A stretch of DNA of 64,000 nucleotides from Kribbella sp. ALI-6-A (GCF_001984195.1 NZ_MTQN01000010.1:992001-1056000), one strand, 5' to 3'; shown: positions 35,518 through 44,887, counted from the stretch's first letter. Program-made: numbers and translations. Notes: generated by a model not told the origin, from the letters alone.

Positions 35518-35523
35518 TAGCCT
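35518..35523 (+). promoter_or_regulatory. -10 hexamer, leaderless start of the TetR gene
   Basis: TAGCCT with 7 nt to the GTG at 35531. Confidence 0.5.
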
Positions 35524-35530
35524 GCGGTCC

Positions 35531-36154
35531 GTGTCACCCGACAAACCGCTGACGGCCCGCCAGGCGGCCGCGGAACAGACGCGGCAGAAGCTGCTCGCCG
35601 CCGCGGTGGCGGAGTTCTCGCAGCGCCCGTACAGCGAGGTGACCGTCGGCGGCATCGCCAAGGCCGCAGGCGTTGCGCACGGCCTGGTCTCGCACCACTT
35701 CCAGGGCAAGCAGGGCGCGTACGCCGCCGCGGTGGACGCGGTCTACCAGCAGATCCGCGCCGCGGAGGACGGTCCGGTGGCAGTGGCTGTCCGCGACCAG
35801 GTGCGGCAACGCTTCCGCGCGTTCCTCAGTTTCGTCGCCGAGCATCCGGACACGGCGCTGAACCTGGTCCTGGCCGCCGGGCGCGACCAGGCCTTCGTCA
35901 CCCAGCGGGAGTACGGACTGCGCATGCTGGCCGGGCTGCTCGGGCTCGACCGCGACCACCCGGCCGTCGCCGCTGTGCTCGGATCGTTCGCGGACGCCAC
36001 CGAGGGGTTGACCGCCTCGTGGCTGCGGCAGGGCCGGCCGTTCACGGTCGACGCGATGGTCGAGGCGTTCTGCGCGCTGCTGGCCGGAGCGATTCGCGCT
36101 GCGCGCGAGCTGGACGCGTCGCTCGACGTGACCGAGGCGCTCGAGCAGCTCTGA
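35531..36154 (+). CDS. TetR-family transcriptional regulator
   Basis: 207 residues from a GTG. The TetR DNA-binding domain is clear: TRQKLLAAAVAEFSQRPYSEVTVGGIAKAAGVAHGLVSHHFQGKQGAYAAAV, with the recognition helix GLVSHHF. The C-terminal ligand domain is not recognisable. It is followed, on the same strand, by an LLM oxidoreductase whose promoter region holds paired TTGAC/GTCAA repeats, the probable operator. Confidence 0.88.
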   Translation: MSPDKPLTARQAAAEQTRQKLLAAAVAEFSQRPYSEVTVGGIAKAAGVAHGLVSHHFQGKQGAYAAAVDAVYQQIRAAEDGPVAVAVRDQVRQRFRAFLSFVAEHPDTALNLVLAAGRDQAFVTQREYGLRMLAGLLGLDRDHPAVAAVLGSFADATEGLTASWLRQGRPFTVDAMVEAFCALLAGAIRAARELDASLDVTEALEQL

Positions 36155-36195
36155 GCCGCGGTTTGTCCAAGCCCGGTTTCGGCGTACGCTTTTCG

Positions 36196-36223
36196 TTGAC
36201 TGTCAATCAATGACTAGTGGTCA
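36196..36223 (+). promoter_or_regulatory. Tandem TTGAC/GTCAA operator before the LLM oxidoreductase
   Basis: TTGACTGTCAA at 36196-36206 is a perfect inverted repeat about one base, and TGAC-N5-GTCA at 36211-36223 is a second one. Four half-sites on about one helical turn each suit a pair of TetR dimers. The site starts 40 bp before the ATG and lies just after the TetR gene. Confidence 0.6.
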
Positions 36224-36235
36224 ACAGGAGACTCG

Positions 36236-37168
36236 ATGAAGCTCGGCGTGATGCTGCCGCAGAACTGGAAGTTCGATCCGCGTACCGACCTGACCCGCGC
36301 CGCCCGCGAGGCCGAGCAGACCGGGTACGACAGCGTCTGGGTGTCCGAACGGCTGCTCTACCCTCAGGACCAGACCGGGATCCACCGGCTGACCGAGTAC
36401 GGCGACGGCGCCTGGCCGGACGTGTATCGCAAGGTGCTGGACCCGATCGTCGCCATGACGCTGGCCGCGGCGGTGACGACCCGGGTCACGCTCGGCAGCG
36501 CGGTCATGCTGCCGCCGCTGCACGTGCCGTACCGGCTGGCGAACTCGCTGGCGGGGATCGGCGCGGCCAGCGGTGGCCGGGTGGTGGCCGGGCTGGGAAC
36601 GGGCTGGTCGGTCGACGAGTTCGCCGCGGCGGCGCCGCGGCCGATGGCGGAGCGGGGAGCCGCGCTGGACGAATTCCTCGACGTGGCCGAGGCGGTCTGG
36701 GGACCTGATCCGGCGTCGTTCGAGAACGAGCGCTACACGCTGTGGCCCGCCGAAACCGGGCCGAAGCCGGCCGCCAAGATCCCGGTCTACCTCGGTGGCT
36801 GGGGTCCGAAGGCGCTCGACCGGGTCGCCCGGCGCGCGGACGGCTGGTTGCCGGTGATGGTGCCGCCGGCCCAGGTCGGCGCGACGATGACCGAGCTGCG
36901 GGCGAAGGCCGAGCAGTACGGTCGCGACCCGGAGTCGGTGCGGGCCACCGCGATCATCGCGCTCGGCGGCGAGTTCGTCCGGGTCGACTCGGCCGAGCGG
37001 GCGCCGTACCAGGGCAGCGTCGAGCAGATCATGGAGGACGTCGCCGCGCTCGCCGCGGTCGGAGTCGACGAGGCGGTCTTCACGCTGCACACGATCGCGG
37101 GGGACATCGAGCACTACAGCGAACTGCTCGGGCAGTTCCACTCCGCGTTCCGGGCCGCGGCGATCTGA
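36236..37168 (+). CDS. LLM-class F420-dependent oxidoreductase
   Basis: 310 residues with an AGGAG ribosome site. Bacterial luciferase-like fold: start MKLGVMLPQNWKF, then ARRADGWLPVMVPP and the GLGTGWSVDEFAAAAP segment, all usual in actinobacterial coenzyme-F420 (TIGR-type) members. It would reduce or oxidise an unknown substrate with F420. Predicted to be controlled by the TetR protein upstream. Confidence 0.85.
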   Translation: MKLGVMLPQNWKFDPRTDLTRAAREAEQTGYDSVWVSERLLYPQDQTGIHRLTEYGDGAWPDVYRKVLDPIVAMTLAAAVTTRVTLGSAVMLPPLHVPYRLANSLAGIGAASGGRVVAGLGTGWSVDEFAAAAPRPMAERGAALDEFLDVAEAVWGPDPASFENERYTLWPAETGPKPAAKIPVYLGGWGPKALDRVARRADGWLPVMVPPAQVGATMTELRAKAEQYGRDPESVRATAIIALGGEFVRVDSAERAPYQGSVEQIMEDVAALAAVGVDEAVFTLHTIAGDIEHYSELLGQFHSAFRAAAI

Positions 37169-37300
37169 CCAGAACTGGCCGCCGGGCGAAAACTGTCGGT
37201 GCCACCAGGCACGCTGGACGGCATGAATTTCTTCCCGCAGACCTGCTCGGCGTCAGCCAGACGTAACGCGATATCGGTTGTCCGGTGCGGTGGCCGGAGC

Positions 37301-37306
37301 TAGGTT
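37301..37306 (+). promoter_or_regulatory. -10 hexamer, leaderless start of egtA
   Basis: TAGGTT with 7 nt to the GTG at 37314, the only good start signal before the ergothioneine operon. Confidence 0.55.
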
Positions 37307-37313
37307 CGCAGAC

Positions 37314-38540
37314 GTGACGGAGCCAGGTTCGACCCCGGCGACGACTCCGATCGGCTCCCGGGCCGAGGCGGAGGGTTACGTCGCGATGGTGTGTTTCAAG
37401 CACGGCCCTCCTCGGCTGCACGGTGTCGAGCTGGAGTGGACGGTGCACCATGCGGACGATCCGCACCGGCCGCTCGACGCCGGACAACTGAGCAAGGCCC
37501 TGGGCGTGCACGCGCCCGCCACCCTGGTCCCGGGCAGCACGCAGCTGCCGCTCGGCCGGGGTGCACTGGTCACGGTGGAGCCGGGTGGCCAGGTGGAGAT
37601 CTCCGGCCCCGCCTCGGCCTCCGTGCCGAGGCTGATCGAGGACACCGCCGCCGATGCGGCGGAACTCACCGCCCTGCTGGCCGCCGCGGACCTCGTGCCC
37701 GGCGACCACGGCCTGGACGCCTTCCGTCCTCCGCGCCGCATCCTGACCGTCCCGCGCTACGCCGCGATGGAGCACGCCTTCCAGCAACTCGGGCCCCACG
37801 GCCCCAGGATGATGTGCAGCACGGCAGGACTCCAGGTCTGTCTCGACGCCGGCGAAGCCGATCAGACCGCTCTGCGATGGCGTGCGCTGCACGACGTCGG
37901 CCCGGCCCTGGTCGGCCTGTTCGCCAACTCCCGGCACCGGACCGGCGCGGACACCGGCTGGGCCTCGGCCCGCACCGAGGCCACCTTCGGCACCTGCGCG
38001 CCGTTCACGGAGCCACCGCCGTACGACGGGGATCCGGCCGCGGCCTGGGCCCGGACGGCGATGGAGGCGCCGGTGCTCTGCCTTCGCCGCGGCGACTCGT
38101 GGCAGGCGCCACCCGGTCTCACCTTCGGTGCCTGGGCCGAGGGCGCCCTGCCCGGCGACAGACCGACGTACGACGACCTCGACTATCACCTGTCCACCCT
38201 GTTTCCACCGGTCCGGCCACGGGGATACCTGGAGGTCCGCTACCTGGACGCCCAGCAGGGGGACGGCTGGATCGCGCCGACGCTGCTGCTGATCGCGCTG
38301 ATGTCGGATCCGGCCGTCACCGACCAGGCGTTGGCGGCCGCCGCTCCGGCGGCCGGCCGCTGGTTCCCGGCGGCGCGGGACGGGCTGGACGACAAGCTCG
38401 TGCTCGAAGCCGCGCGCGAGCTGGTCACGCTGGGGACCAGCGTGCTGGACCGGACCGGCGTACCCCGAGAACTCACAGAGCAGGTCGCAACCCGGCTGCA
38501 CTGCATCGTCGACGACACCCACAGAAGGCGAGCATCATGA
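37314..38540 (+). CDS. egtA: Glutamate-cysteine ligase EgtA
   Basis: 408 residues from the GTG at 37314, chosen because a TAGGTT -10 lies 7 nt before it; a longer frame begins at 37278. GCS2-family ligase with the segments GVELEWTVHHAD (family glutamate-binding start), PRMMCSTAGLQVCLDAG and YLEVRYLDAQ. It joins glutamate and cysteine to gamma-glutamylcysteine, the sulphur donor for EgtB in ergothioneine synthesis. Followed by EgtB with a 4-bp ATGA overlap. Confidence 0.9.
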   Translation: MTEPGSTPATTPIGSRAEAEGYVAMVCFKHGPPRLHGVELEWTVHHADDPHRPLDAGQLSKALGVHAPATLVPGSTQLPLGRGALVTVEPGGQVEISGPASASVPRLIEDTAADAAELTALLAAADLVPGDHGLDAFRPPRRILTVPRYAAMEHAFQQLGPHGPRMMCSTAGLQVCLDAGEADQTALRWRALHDVGPALVGLFANSRHRTGADTGWASARTEATFGTCAPFTEPPPYDGDPAAAWARTAMEAPVLCLRRGDSWQAPPGLTFGAWAEGALPGDRPTYDDLDYHLSTLFPPVRPRGYLEVRYLDAQQGDGWIAPTLLLIALMSDPAVTDQALAAAAPAAGRWFPAARDGLDDKLVLEAARELVTLGTSVLDRTGVPRELTEQVATRLHCIVDDTHRRRAS

Positions 38541-39871
38541 CCCACCAATTGTCCGACCTGACCGCGGAGGGACTCCGGTCCTTCGTCGCCGGACAGCTCG
38601 AGCGTTCCCGGGCCCGGACCGTCCAGCTGACCGACGCGGTCGACACCGACGACCTGGTCCGCCAGCACTCCCGGCTGATGTCCCCGCTGGTCTGGGACTA
38701 CGCCCACATCGGCAACCAGGAAGAGCTCTGGCTGGTCCGCGACGTCGGCGGCCGCGAGCCGGTCCGGCAGGACATCGACGAGCTGTACGACGCGTTCATG
38801 CACGCCCGGGCCGACCGGCCGTCGCTGCCGCTGCTCGGGCCGGCCGAGACCCGGTCGTACGTGGTGGAGGTGCGGGACAAGGTGCTCGACGTGCTCGACC
38901 ACGTGAAGTTCGACGGTGGACGCGAGCTGGTCGACAACGGGTTCGCCTTCGGGATGATCGTGCAGCACGAGCAGCAGCACGACGAGACGATGCTCGCGAC
39001 GCACCAGCTGCGGACGGGGGTCCCGGTGCTGGACGCGCCCGCTCCACCGGCCGGGCGGCGCCTGGCCACGGCTGAGGTGTTCGTGCCGGGCGGGGTCTTC
39101 GAGATGGGGACGTCGGTCGAGCCGTGGGCGCTGGACAACGAGCGGCCCGCGCACGCGGTGCGCGTGGCGCCGTACGTGATCGACACGGCGCCGGTCAGCA
39201 ACGGGGACTACCTGAAGTTCGTGCTCGGCGGGGGTTACGAGGACGAGCGATGGTGGTCGGCGGTGGGCTGGGCGCACGTGCAGAAGGCGTCGCTGGTCGC
39301 GCCGCGCTTCTGGGAAGTTGCCGACGGCAACTGGATGCGGACCCGCTTCGGGCGCCGCGAGCCACTGCCGCTGGACGAGCCGGTGATGCACGTCTGCTTC
39401 TACGAGGCCGAGGCGTACGCGAAGTGGGCGGGCAAGCGGCTGCCGACCGAACAGGAGTGGGAGTTCGCCGCGCGCTTCGACCCGGCGACCGGGCGGACCC
39501 GGCGGTTCCCGTGGGGCGACGAGACCCCCGGCCCACAGCACGCCAACCTCGGCCAGCGCCACCTCGGCCCGGCGCCGGTCGGTGCGTATCCGGCGGGCGC
39601 CTCACCGCTCGGCGTCGAGCAGCTGATCGGCGACGTCTGGGAGTGGACGTCGAGCGACTTCACGCCGTACCCGGGCTTCCGGGCCTTCCCGTACGACGAG
39701 TACTCGCTGGTGTTCTTCGGCCCCGACTACAAGATCCTGCGCGGCGGCTCCTTCGGCACCGACGAGGTCGTCGCCCGCAGCACGTTCCGCAACTGGGACT
39801 ACCCGATCCGCCGCCAGATCTTCGCCGGCTTCCGCTGCGCCCGCGATCCGCGCCCCGAGGAGCGCGTCTAG
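38537..39871 (+). CDS. egtB: Ergothioneine sulfoxide synthase EgtB
   Basis: 444 residues. N-terminal DinB-like domain with YAHIGNQEELW and the iron ligands in QHEQQHDE (HxxxHxE), then a formylglycine-generating-enzyme/C-type-lectin domain (VPGGVFEMGTS, GDVWEWTSSDF, ILRGGSFGT, FRCARDPRP). It uses O2 and Fe(II) to join gamma-glutamylcysteine to hercynine as a sulfoxide. The start overlaps egtA; the stop overlaps egtC by one base. Confidence 0.93.
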   Translation: MTHQLSDLTAEGLRSFVAGQLERSRARTVQLTDAVDTDDLVRQHSRLMSPLVWDYAHIGNQEELWLVRDVGGREPVRQDIDELYDAFMHARADRPSLPLLGPAETRSYVVEVRDKVLDVLDHVKFDGGRELVDNGFAFGMIVQHEQQHDETMLATHQLRTGVPVLDAPAPPAGRRLATAEVFVPGGVFEMGTSVEPWALDNERPAHAVRVAPYVIDTAPVSNGDYLKFVLGGGYEDERWWSAVGWAHVQKASLVAPRFWEVADGNWMRTRFGRREPLPLDEPVMHVCFYEAEAYAKWAGKRLPTEQEWEFAARFDPATGRTRRFPWGDETPGPQHANLGQRHLGPAPVGAYPAGASPLGVEQLIGDVWEWTSSDFTPYPGFRAFPYDEYSLVFFGPDYKILRGGSFGTDEVVARSTFRNWDYPIRRQIFAGFRCARDPRPEERV

Positions 39872-40623
39872 TGTGCCGCCACCTGGCGTACCTGGGGCCG
39901 CCGGTCTCGCTGGCGTTGCTGCTCCTCGATCCGCCGCACTCGCTCTACCGGCAGAGCTGGGCACCGGCGGACATGCGAGGCGGCGGCTCAGTCAACGCCG
40001 ACGGCTTCGGCATCGGCTGGTACGCCGAGGGCGAGCCGGTGCGGTACCGGCGCAGTGTGCCGATCTGGGCTGACGAGAACTTGCCCGGGCTCGCGCGCTC
40101 GATCCAGTCCGGCGTGGTGCTCGCCGCCGTCCGCAACGGGACCGTCGGAATGCCCTTGATGGAATCCGCCGCAGCGCCGTTCCAGCACGGGCGGTGGTTC
40201 TTCAGCCACAACGGGCGGATCAACGGCTGGCCGGCCTCGGTGGCGAAGTTGGCCGAGACGCTGCCCGTCACCGACCTGATGACGATGGACGCGCCGGTCG
40301 ACTCCGCGTTGCTCTGGGCCCTGATCGTCAGAAAACTCGACGACGGCGTCCCCGCGGCGGAAGCGGTGGCCGACGTCGTACGGGAAGTGGCGGCCGCCGC
40401 ACCGGACTCCCGGCTGAACGTGTTGCTGACCGACGGCGAGCAGTTGGTGGCGACCACGTGGACGCATTCGCTGTGGATGCGCCGGACCGGCGACTCCCTG
40501 ACCGTCAGCTCCGAGCCTTGGGCCCCCGACGACCCCGACTGGCACGAAGTTCCCGACCACACCCTGCTCACCGCGACCCGGTTCTCCTGCGCCACCACCC
40601 CTTTGATGGAAGGACGACAGTGA
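39871..40623 (+). CDS. egtC: gamma-Glutamyl hydrolase / glutamine amidotransferase EgtC
   Basis: 250 residues from a GTG that is the last base of the egtB stop plus two. The mature protein begins CRHLAYLG: the N-terminal Cys is the class II amidotransferase nucleophile. WFFSHNGRINGW and VRNGTVGMP are the usual NTN motifs. It removes the gamma-glutamyl group from the EgtB product. The egtD start overlaps its stop (GTGA). Confidence 0.92.
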   Translation: MCRHLAYLGPPVSLALLLLDPPHSLYRQSWAPADMRGGGSVNADGFGIGWYAEGEPVRYRRSVPIWADENLPGLARSIQSGVVLAAVRNGTVGMPLMESAAAPFQHGRWFFSHNGRINGWPASVAKLAETLPVTDLMTMDAPVDSALLWALIVRKLDDGVPAAEAVADVVREVAAAAPDSRLNVLLTDGEQLVATTWTHSLWMRRTGDSLTVSSEPWAPDDPDWHEVPDHTLLTATRFSCATTPLMEGRQ

Positions 40624-41585
40624 CCCTGATCGACGTTCATCTGACCCCGGACTACACCTCCCGCGCCCTCAAGGAGGACGTCCGGGCCGGACTGACCGCG
40701 GACCCGAAATGGCTGGCGCCGAAGTGGTTCTACGACGCCCGCGGCAGTGAACTCTTCGAACAGATCACCCGCCTGCCCGAGTACTACCCGACCCGCGCCG
40801 AGCGCGAGATCCTGCAGGCCCGCGCCGCCGAGATCGCCCAGCTGACCGGCGCGCACACGCTGGTCGAGCTCGGCTCCGGTTCCTCGGAGAAGACCCGGCT
40901 GTTGCTCGACGGGCTGCGCGACCACGGCACGCTCACCACGTTCGTCCCGCTCGACGTGTCCGAGACCGCGCTGCGCGAGGCGGCCGCGGCGATCAACGCC
41001 GACTACCCGCGGCTGACCGTGCACGGCGTGGTCGGCGACTTCACCGCCCACCTCGACAAGCTGCCCGGTGAGGCGCCCCGCGTGGTCGCGTTCCTCGGCG
41101 GCACGATCGGCAACCTGCTGCCGATCGAGCGCGAGACCTTCTACAGCTCGGTCCGCGAGGTGCTCGAGCCAGGCGAGTGGCTGCTGCTCGGCACCGACCT
41201 GGTGAAGAACCCGGCCACCCTGGTCGCGGCGTACGACGACAGCGCGGGCGTGACGGCGGAGTTCAACCGCAACGTGCTGCGGGTGCTCAACCGCCAGCTC
41301 GGCGCGGACTTCGACGTCGAGGCGTTCAGCCACGTCGCCGTCTGGGACGCCGAGAACGAGTGGATCGAGATGCACCTGCGCGCCGACCGCGCGATGCGCG
41401 TGCTGATCCCGGAGCTCGGCCTCGAGGTCGACTTCGCCGAGGGCGAGGAGCTGAGCACCGAGATCTCCGCCAAGTTCCACCGCTACGGGGTCGAGGCCGA
41501 ACTCGGCAAAGCCGGCTTCACCCCCGGCGCCTGGTGGACCGACTCCGAAGACCGCTTCGCCCTGTCGCTCTGGCAGGCGGTCTGA
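40620..41585 (+). CDS. egtD: Histidine N-alpha-methyltransferase EgtD
   Basis: 321 residues from a GTG overlapping egtC by 4 bp. SAM-binding fold with LVELGSGSSEKTRLLL, VPLDVSETAL and FLGGTIGNLLP, all diagnostic of EgtD. It trimethylates histidine to hercynine with SAM. The pathway's last enzyme, the C-S lyase EgtE, is not in this cluster. A strong bidirectional terminator follows 6 bp downstream. Confidence 0.95.
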   Translation: MTLIDVHLTPDYTSRALKEDVRAGLTADPKWLAPKWFYDARGSELFEQITRLPEYYPTRAEREILQARAAEIAQLTGAHTLVELGSGSSEKTRLLLDGLRDHGTLTTFVPLDVSETALREAAAAINADYPRLTVHGVVGDFTAHLDKLPGEAPRVVAFLGGTIGNLLPIERETFYSSVREVLEPGEWLLLGTDLVKNPATLVAAYDDSAGVTAEFNRNVLRVLNRQLGADFDVEAFSHVAVWDAENEWIEMHLRADRAMRVLIPELGLEVDFAEGEELSTEISAKFHRYGVEAELGKAGFTPGAWWTDSEDRFALSLWQAV

Positions 41586-41590
41586 GCAAC

Positions 41591-41630
41591 GTCCGAAGAA
41601 CCCGAGGCAATAACCTCGGGTTCTTCGGAC
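41591..41630. terminator. Bidirectional terminator between egtD and the sugar ABC operon
   Basis: A perfect 17-bp stem (GTCCGAAGAACCCGAGG and its complement) around a 6-nt loop CAATAA. It lies between the converging egtD and binding-protein genes. Confidence 0.9.
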
Positions 41631-41639
41631 GCCACGAAC

Positions 41640-42938
41640 TCAGCCGCCCGACTTGATCAGGCCGTTGATCTTCTCGACGTAGGTCTGCAGTTCGGTGACC
41701 GGCTTCTTGCCCTGCAGGACCGGGAGGTAGTGCGCCGTGGTGAGGTCGGCGACCTGCGCGGCCCACTGGGTGGTGAACCGCACCCCGACCGTCTTCTCCG
41801 TCGCGAGGTCCGCCTTCACCGTGTCGACGACCGTGGTCTGACCGGCCTTGGTGAGCGCGGCGAAGTAGCTTTCCTGCGCCGGCGTGTACGCCGGGGGCGC
41901 GACCGGCGACGCGGGCAGGACGGCGTCCCAGACCTTCGTGTTCAGGTACTCCAGCACCTTGTACGTCGCGTCCTCGTTCGCCGTGTACTGCGGCGTGCAG
42001 ATGCCGACCGAGTCGTACAGCGTGGTCGGGGTGTCCACCTGCGGGAATGGCGCGAAGCCGTACTTCACCTTCGGCTTGTCGGTCTGGAACCCGGCCGCCA
42101 GCCACTGCCCGCCGAACATCATCGGCACCTTGCCCGCCGAGAACAGCGCCTGCACGTTCGACGCGTCGTAGCCGGGCGGTGCGACCGCTCCGGACTTGAT
42201 CGCGTCGACCAGCTTGGTCACGCCCTCGACGTACTTCGCATCCGCCTCGGCCTTCGTCGGGTGGTTCACGTTGTCGGTGAACGGCGCGCCGCCGGCCGAC
42301 ACCGAGTACAGGCTCATCGTGAACGGCGCGTCGGGCGACGTCAGCTGGTCGGCGACCAGGCCGTACTTCGCGCCGCCCTTGTTCGCCAGCGTGCCGGCCG
42401 CGGCGTACATCTCGTCCCAGGTCCAGCCGGCCTTCGGTTCGGGCAGTCCGGCCGCCTTGAACGCGTCGGCGTTGTACCAGACGCCGTACGTGTTCATCAG
42501 CGACGGCAGCCCGCCCATCTGGCCGTCGGCGGTCTTCCAGTTCTCCATCGCCGAACCGACGAACTTGTCGGCCTTGAAGTCGCCGTCGCCGCCGGTGATC
42601 CGCTGCGACCAGTCGACCAGCAGCCCTTGCGAGGTGTACTGCTGCTCGGTGTCGTTGCCGCACCAGAACAGGTCGGGCAGTTTCTTGGCCTGGGTCAGCG
42701 AGGCGAGCTTGTCGCCGTACCCGCCGCTGGGGGTGTCGATCCGCTGGACCTTCACGTTCGGGTCCTGGAACCCGGCCAGCGCCTTGTCGATCGCGGCGTT
42801 GGTCTCGGCCGACTCCCACGTCATCACGGTGACGGTGACCGGTCCGTCGGCGCCGCCGCCGGAGTCGGAGCCGCTGCACGCGGTCGCCGTGAGCAGACCG
42901 GCGCAGGCCAAGGTGGTGCCGATGATTCTCGTCTTCAC
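41640..42938 (-). CDS. Sugar ABC transporter substrate-binding lipoprotein
   Basis: 432 residues. Signal ends with the lipobox TATAC followed by a Ser/Gly spacer. The two-domain solute-binding fold (family 1) shows LASLTQAKKLPDLFWCGND, PTTLYDSVGICTPQYTANEDATYKVLEYL. It captures a carbohydrate outside the cell; which one is unclear. First in the transcript after the permeases, 7 bp apart, on the same strand, and followed by a terminator. Confidence 0.88.
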   Translation of the reverse strand: MKTRIIGTTLACAGLLTATACSGSDSGGGADGPVTVTVMTWESAETNAAIDKALAGFQDPNVKVQRIDTPSGGYGDKLASLTQAKKLPDLFWCGNDTEQQYTSQGLLVDWSQRITGGDGDFKADKFVGSAMENWKTADGQMGGLPSLMNTYGVWYNADAFKAAGLPEPKAGWTWDEMYAAAGTLANKGGAKYGLVADQLTSPDAPFTMSLYSVSAGGAPFTDNVNHPTKAEADAKYVEGVTKLVDAIKSGAVAPPGYDASNVQALFSAGKVPMMFGGQWLAAGFQTDKPKVKYGFAPFPQVDTPTTLYDSVGICTPQYTANEDATYKVLEYLNTKVWDAVLPASPVAPPAYTPAQESYFAALTKAGQTTVVDTVKADLATEKTVGVRFTTQWAAQVADLTTAHYLPVLQGKKPVTELQTYVEKINGLIKSGG

Positions 42939-42945
42939 GGTGTCC

Positions 42946-43869
42946 TCACTTCTGGGTGGTGCTGCCGAGCGAGCCGAGGCCCTGGATGAAGTAGCGCTGC
43001 GCCGCGAAGAACAGGATCAGCGGCGGCAGCATGTAGAGCAGGTTGGTGGCCATGTAGTAGCTCCAGTCCGGCGTCTGCCCGGCGAACGGAGAGATGAACG
43101 ACGCCATCCCGACCGACAGCGGCCACTTGTCGGCGGAGTACAGGTAGACCAGGGGATTGAGGAAGTCGTTCCACGACGCCTGGAAGGCCAGGATCGCCAT
43201 CGTGATCCAGGCCGGCCTGGTCAGCGGGAGCATCACCTGGGTGAAGATCCGGAAGTGTCCGGCGCCGTCGATCTTGGCCGCCTCGTCGATCGAGTACGGG
43301 ATGGCCAGGAAGTACTGCCGGGCCAGGAAGATGAACAGTGGGTTCCCGCCGAAGAAGGCCGGCACGATCAGCGGCAGCCAGGTGTCGTACCAGCCGATGC
43401 TCTTGTACAGCTGGAACAACGGGATCAGCCCGACCACACCGGGCAGCAGCATGCTGCCGACGAACAGGTAGAACCAGACCTTGCGGCCGGGGAAGCGCAG
43501 CCGGGCCAGCGCGTAGCCGGCCATCATCGCGGTCAGCACGCCACCGAGCACGCTGAGCGCGGTGATCACCGAGGAGTTCAGCAGCAGCCGGCCGAAGTTG
43601 ATCGCCTGCGGGCCCTCGATGAAGTTGCTCCAGTTGAACTCCCGCGGCAGCAACCTGGGCGGGACCTCGAAGACGGCCGTCCGGCTCTTCAGGCCGATGG
43701 TGATCATCCACAGCAGCGGGACCACCATCACCGAGCTGATGAACAACGCGGTGACGTACCAGGACGCGGTGCCCAGCGGGCGCCGTCGCTTCGCCGGTCC
43801 GGACGCGGCGGTGCTGGGGGCCAGCGCCGGGGCGACGGTCTGCACGGGGTCAGTCGGGAGTGTTGTCAC
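42946..43869 (-). CDS. Carbohydrate ABC transporter permease (MalG/AraQ-like)
   Basis: 307 residues from a GTG at 43869, with a 20-bp overlap with the first permease. Six membrane segments; the EAA-type coupling loop reads DEAAKIDGAGHFRIFTQVMLPLTRPAW. It is the second membrane subunit of the sugar importer. The N-terminal 30 residues (Ala/Pro-rich) are cytosolic. Confidence 0.9.
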   Translation of the reverse strand: MTTLPTDPVQTVAPALAPSTAASGPAKRRRPLGTASWYVTALFISSVMVVPLLWMITIGLKSRTAVFEVPPRLLPREFNWSNFIEGPQAINFGRLLLNSSVITALSVLGGVLTAMMAGYALARLRFPGRKVWFYLFVGSMLLPGVVGLIPLFQLYKSIGWYDTWLPLIVPAFFGGNPLFIFLARQYFLAIPYSIDEAAKIDGAGHFRIFTQVMLPLTRPAWITMAILAFQASWNDFLNPLVYLYSADKWPLSVGMASFISPFAGQTPDWSYYMATNLLYMLPPLILFFAAQRYFIQGLGSLGSTTQK

Positions 43870-44830
43870 TGTAGGTCCAAAGCGAGGAGAACTTCGCGGT
43901 CAGGGCGATGACGGCGATGATGATCACGAACAGCACCCAGACCTGGGCCGAGGCGTACCCGAGTTGCGGGACCCGGCCGAGGTTGGAGAAGCCGTTGTTG
44001 TAGATCGACAGCATCAGCACGTTGGTGCTGAAGCCCGGACCGCCGTTGGTCAGGATCTTCGGCTGGTTGAACGTCTGCAGCGCGGCCGTGGTCTGCAGGA
44101 TCACCTGCAGCAACATGATCGGGCTGATCATCGGCAGCGTGATCCGCGAGAACGTCGACCAGGGCCCGGCGCCGTCCACCCGGGCCGCCTCGTACAGCTC
44201 GGTCGGCACCGCCTGCAACGCGGCCAGGAAGATGATCATCGTGCCGCCGACGCCCCACAGCATCACGATCACGATCGACGGCATCGCCATCGTCGGACTG
44301 GCCAGCCACGAACTGGTCGGCAGGTGCAGCTTGTCCAGGATCGTGTTCAGCAGGCCGACCTGCGGGTTCAGGATGAACTTCCACAACGTGATCGTCGCGA
44401 CGGCCGGCAGCACCACCGGCAGGTACGCCAGCGTGCGCACCACCCGGACGCCGGCGAACCGCTGGTTGCAGAACATCGCCAGCGCGAGTCCGAGGGCCAG
44501 CGACAGCGGGACGTACAGCACCACCAGGTAGCCGGTGGCCCGCAGCGACGGCCAGAACGCGGGATCGACGGTGAACAGCCGGCGGAAGTTGCCCAGGCCA
44601 ACGAACACCGGATCGGTCAGCCCGTTGTCCCTGGTCAGCGCCAGCGCGAAGGACCGGATCAGCGGGTAGGCCACGAACACCGTGAAGCCGATGATCGCCG
44701 GCGCGATGAACAGGTACGCCGCGCGGACGTCGGATCCGGCGTTGCGGCTCAGCCCGGACGCGGTCGCCGGCCGGCGACCGCGCACCCGCGCGCCGTCGGC
44801 CACCGGGGCCCCGCCGGTCACCCGGGCCAT
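43850..44830 (-). CDS. Carbohydrate ABC transporter permease (MalF/UgpA-like)
   Basis: 326 residues from the ATG at 44830; the longer frame to 44902 would place the start within the LacI operator. Six membrane segments; coupling loop YEAARVDGAGPWSTFSRITLPMIS. First membrane subunit of the importer. No ATPase gene is here; such importers often share a distant MsiK-like ATPase. Transcription probably begins near the LacI site at 44888-44901. Confidence 0.85.
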   Translation of the reverse strand: MARVTGGAPVADGARVRGRRPATASGLSRNAGSDVRAAYLFIAPAIIGFTVFVAYPLIRSFALALTRDNGLTDPVFVGLGNFRRLFTVDPAFWPSLRATGYLVVLYVPLSLALGLALAMFCNQRFAGVRVVRTLAYLPVVLPAVATITLWKFILNPQVGLLNTILDKLHLPTSSWLASPTMAMPSIVIVMLWGVGGTMIIFLAALQAVPTELYEAARVDGAGPWSTFSRITLPMISPIMLLQVILQTTAALQTFNQPKILTNGGPGFSTNVLMLSIYNNGFSNLGRVPQLGYASAQVWVLFVIIIAVIALTAKFSSLWTYSDNTPD

Positions 44831-44887
44831 CGGCCCGTCCCGTCCCGGCCCGGGCGGTACGAGGGACGAATCATCCTGCCTCCTGGA

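Noticed and set aside
37223..37303. 26-codon frame before egtA as a leader peptide
   Set aside because: No ribosome site or promoter is visible and it ends within the egtA -10. Leaderless start of egtA is the simpler reading.
37325..37340. tRNA T-arm-like GGTTCGA sequence
   Set aside because: It lies inside the egtA coding region with no acceptor stem or anticodon arm around it.
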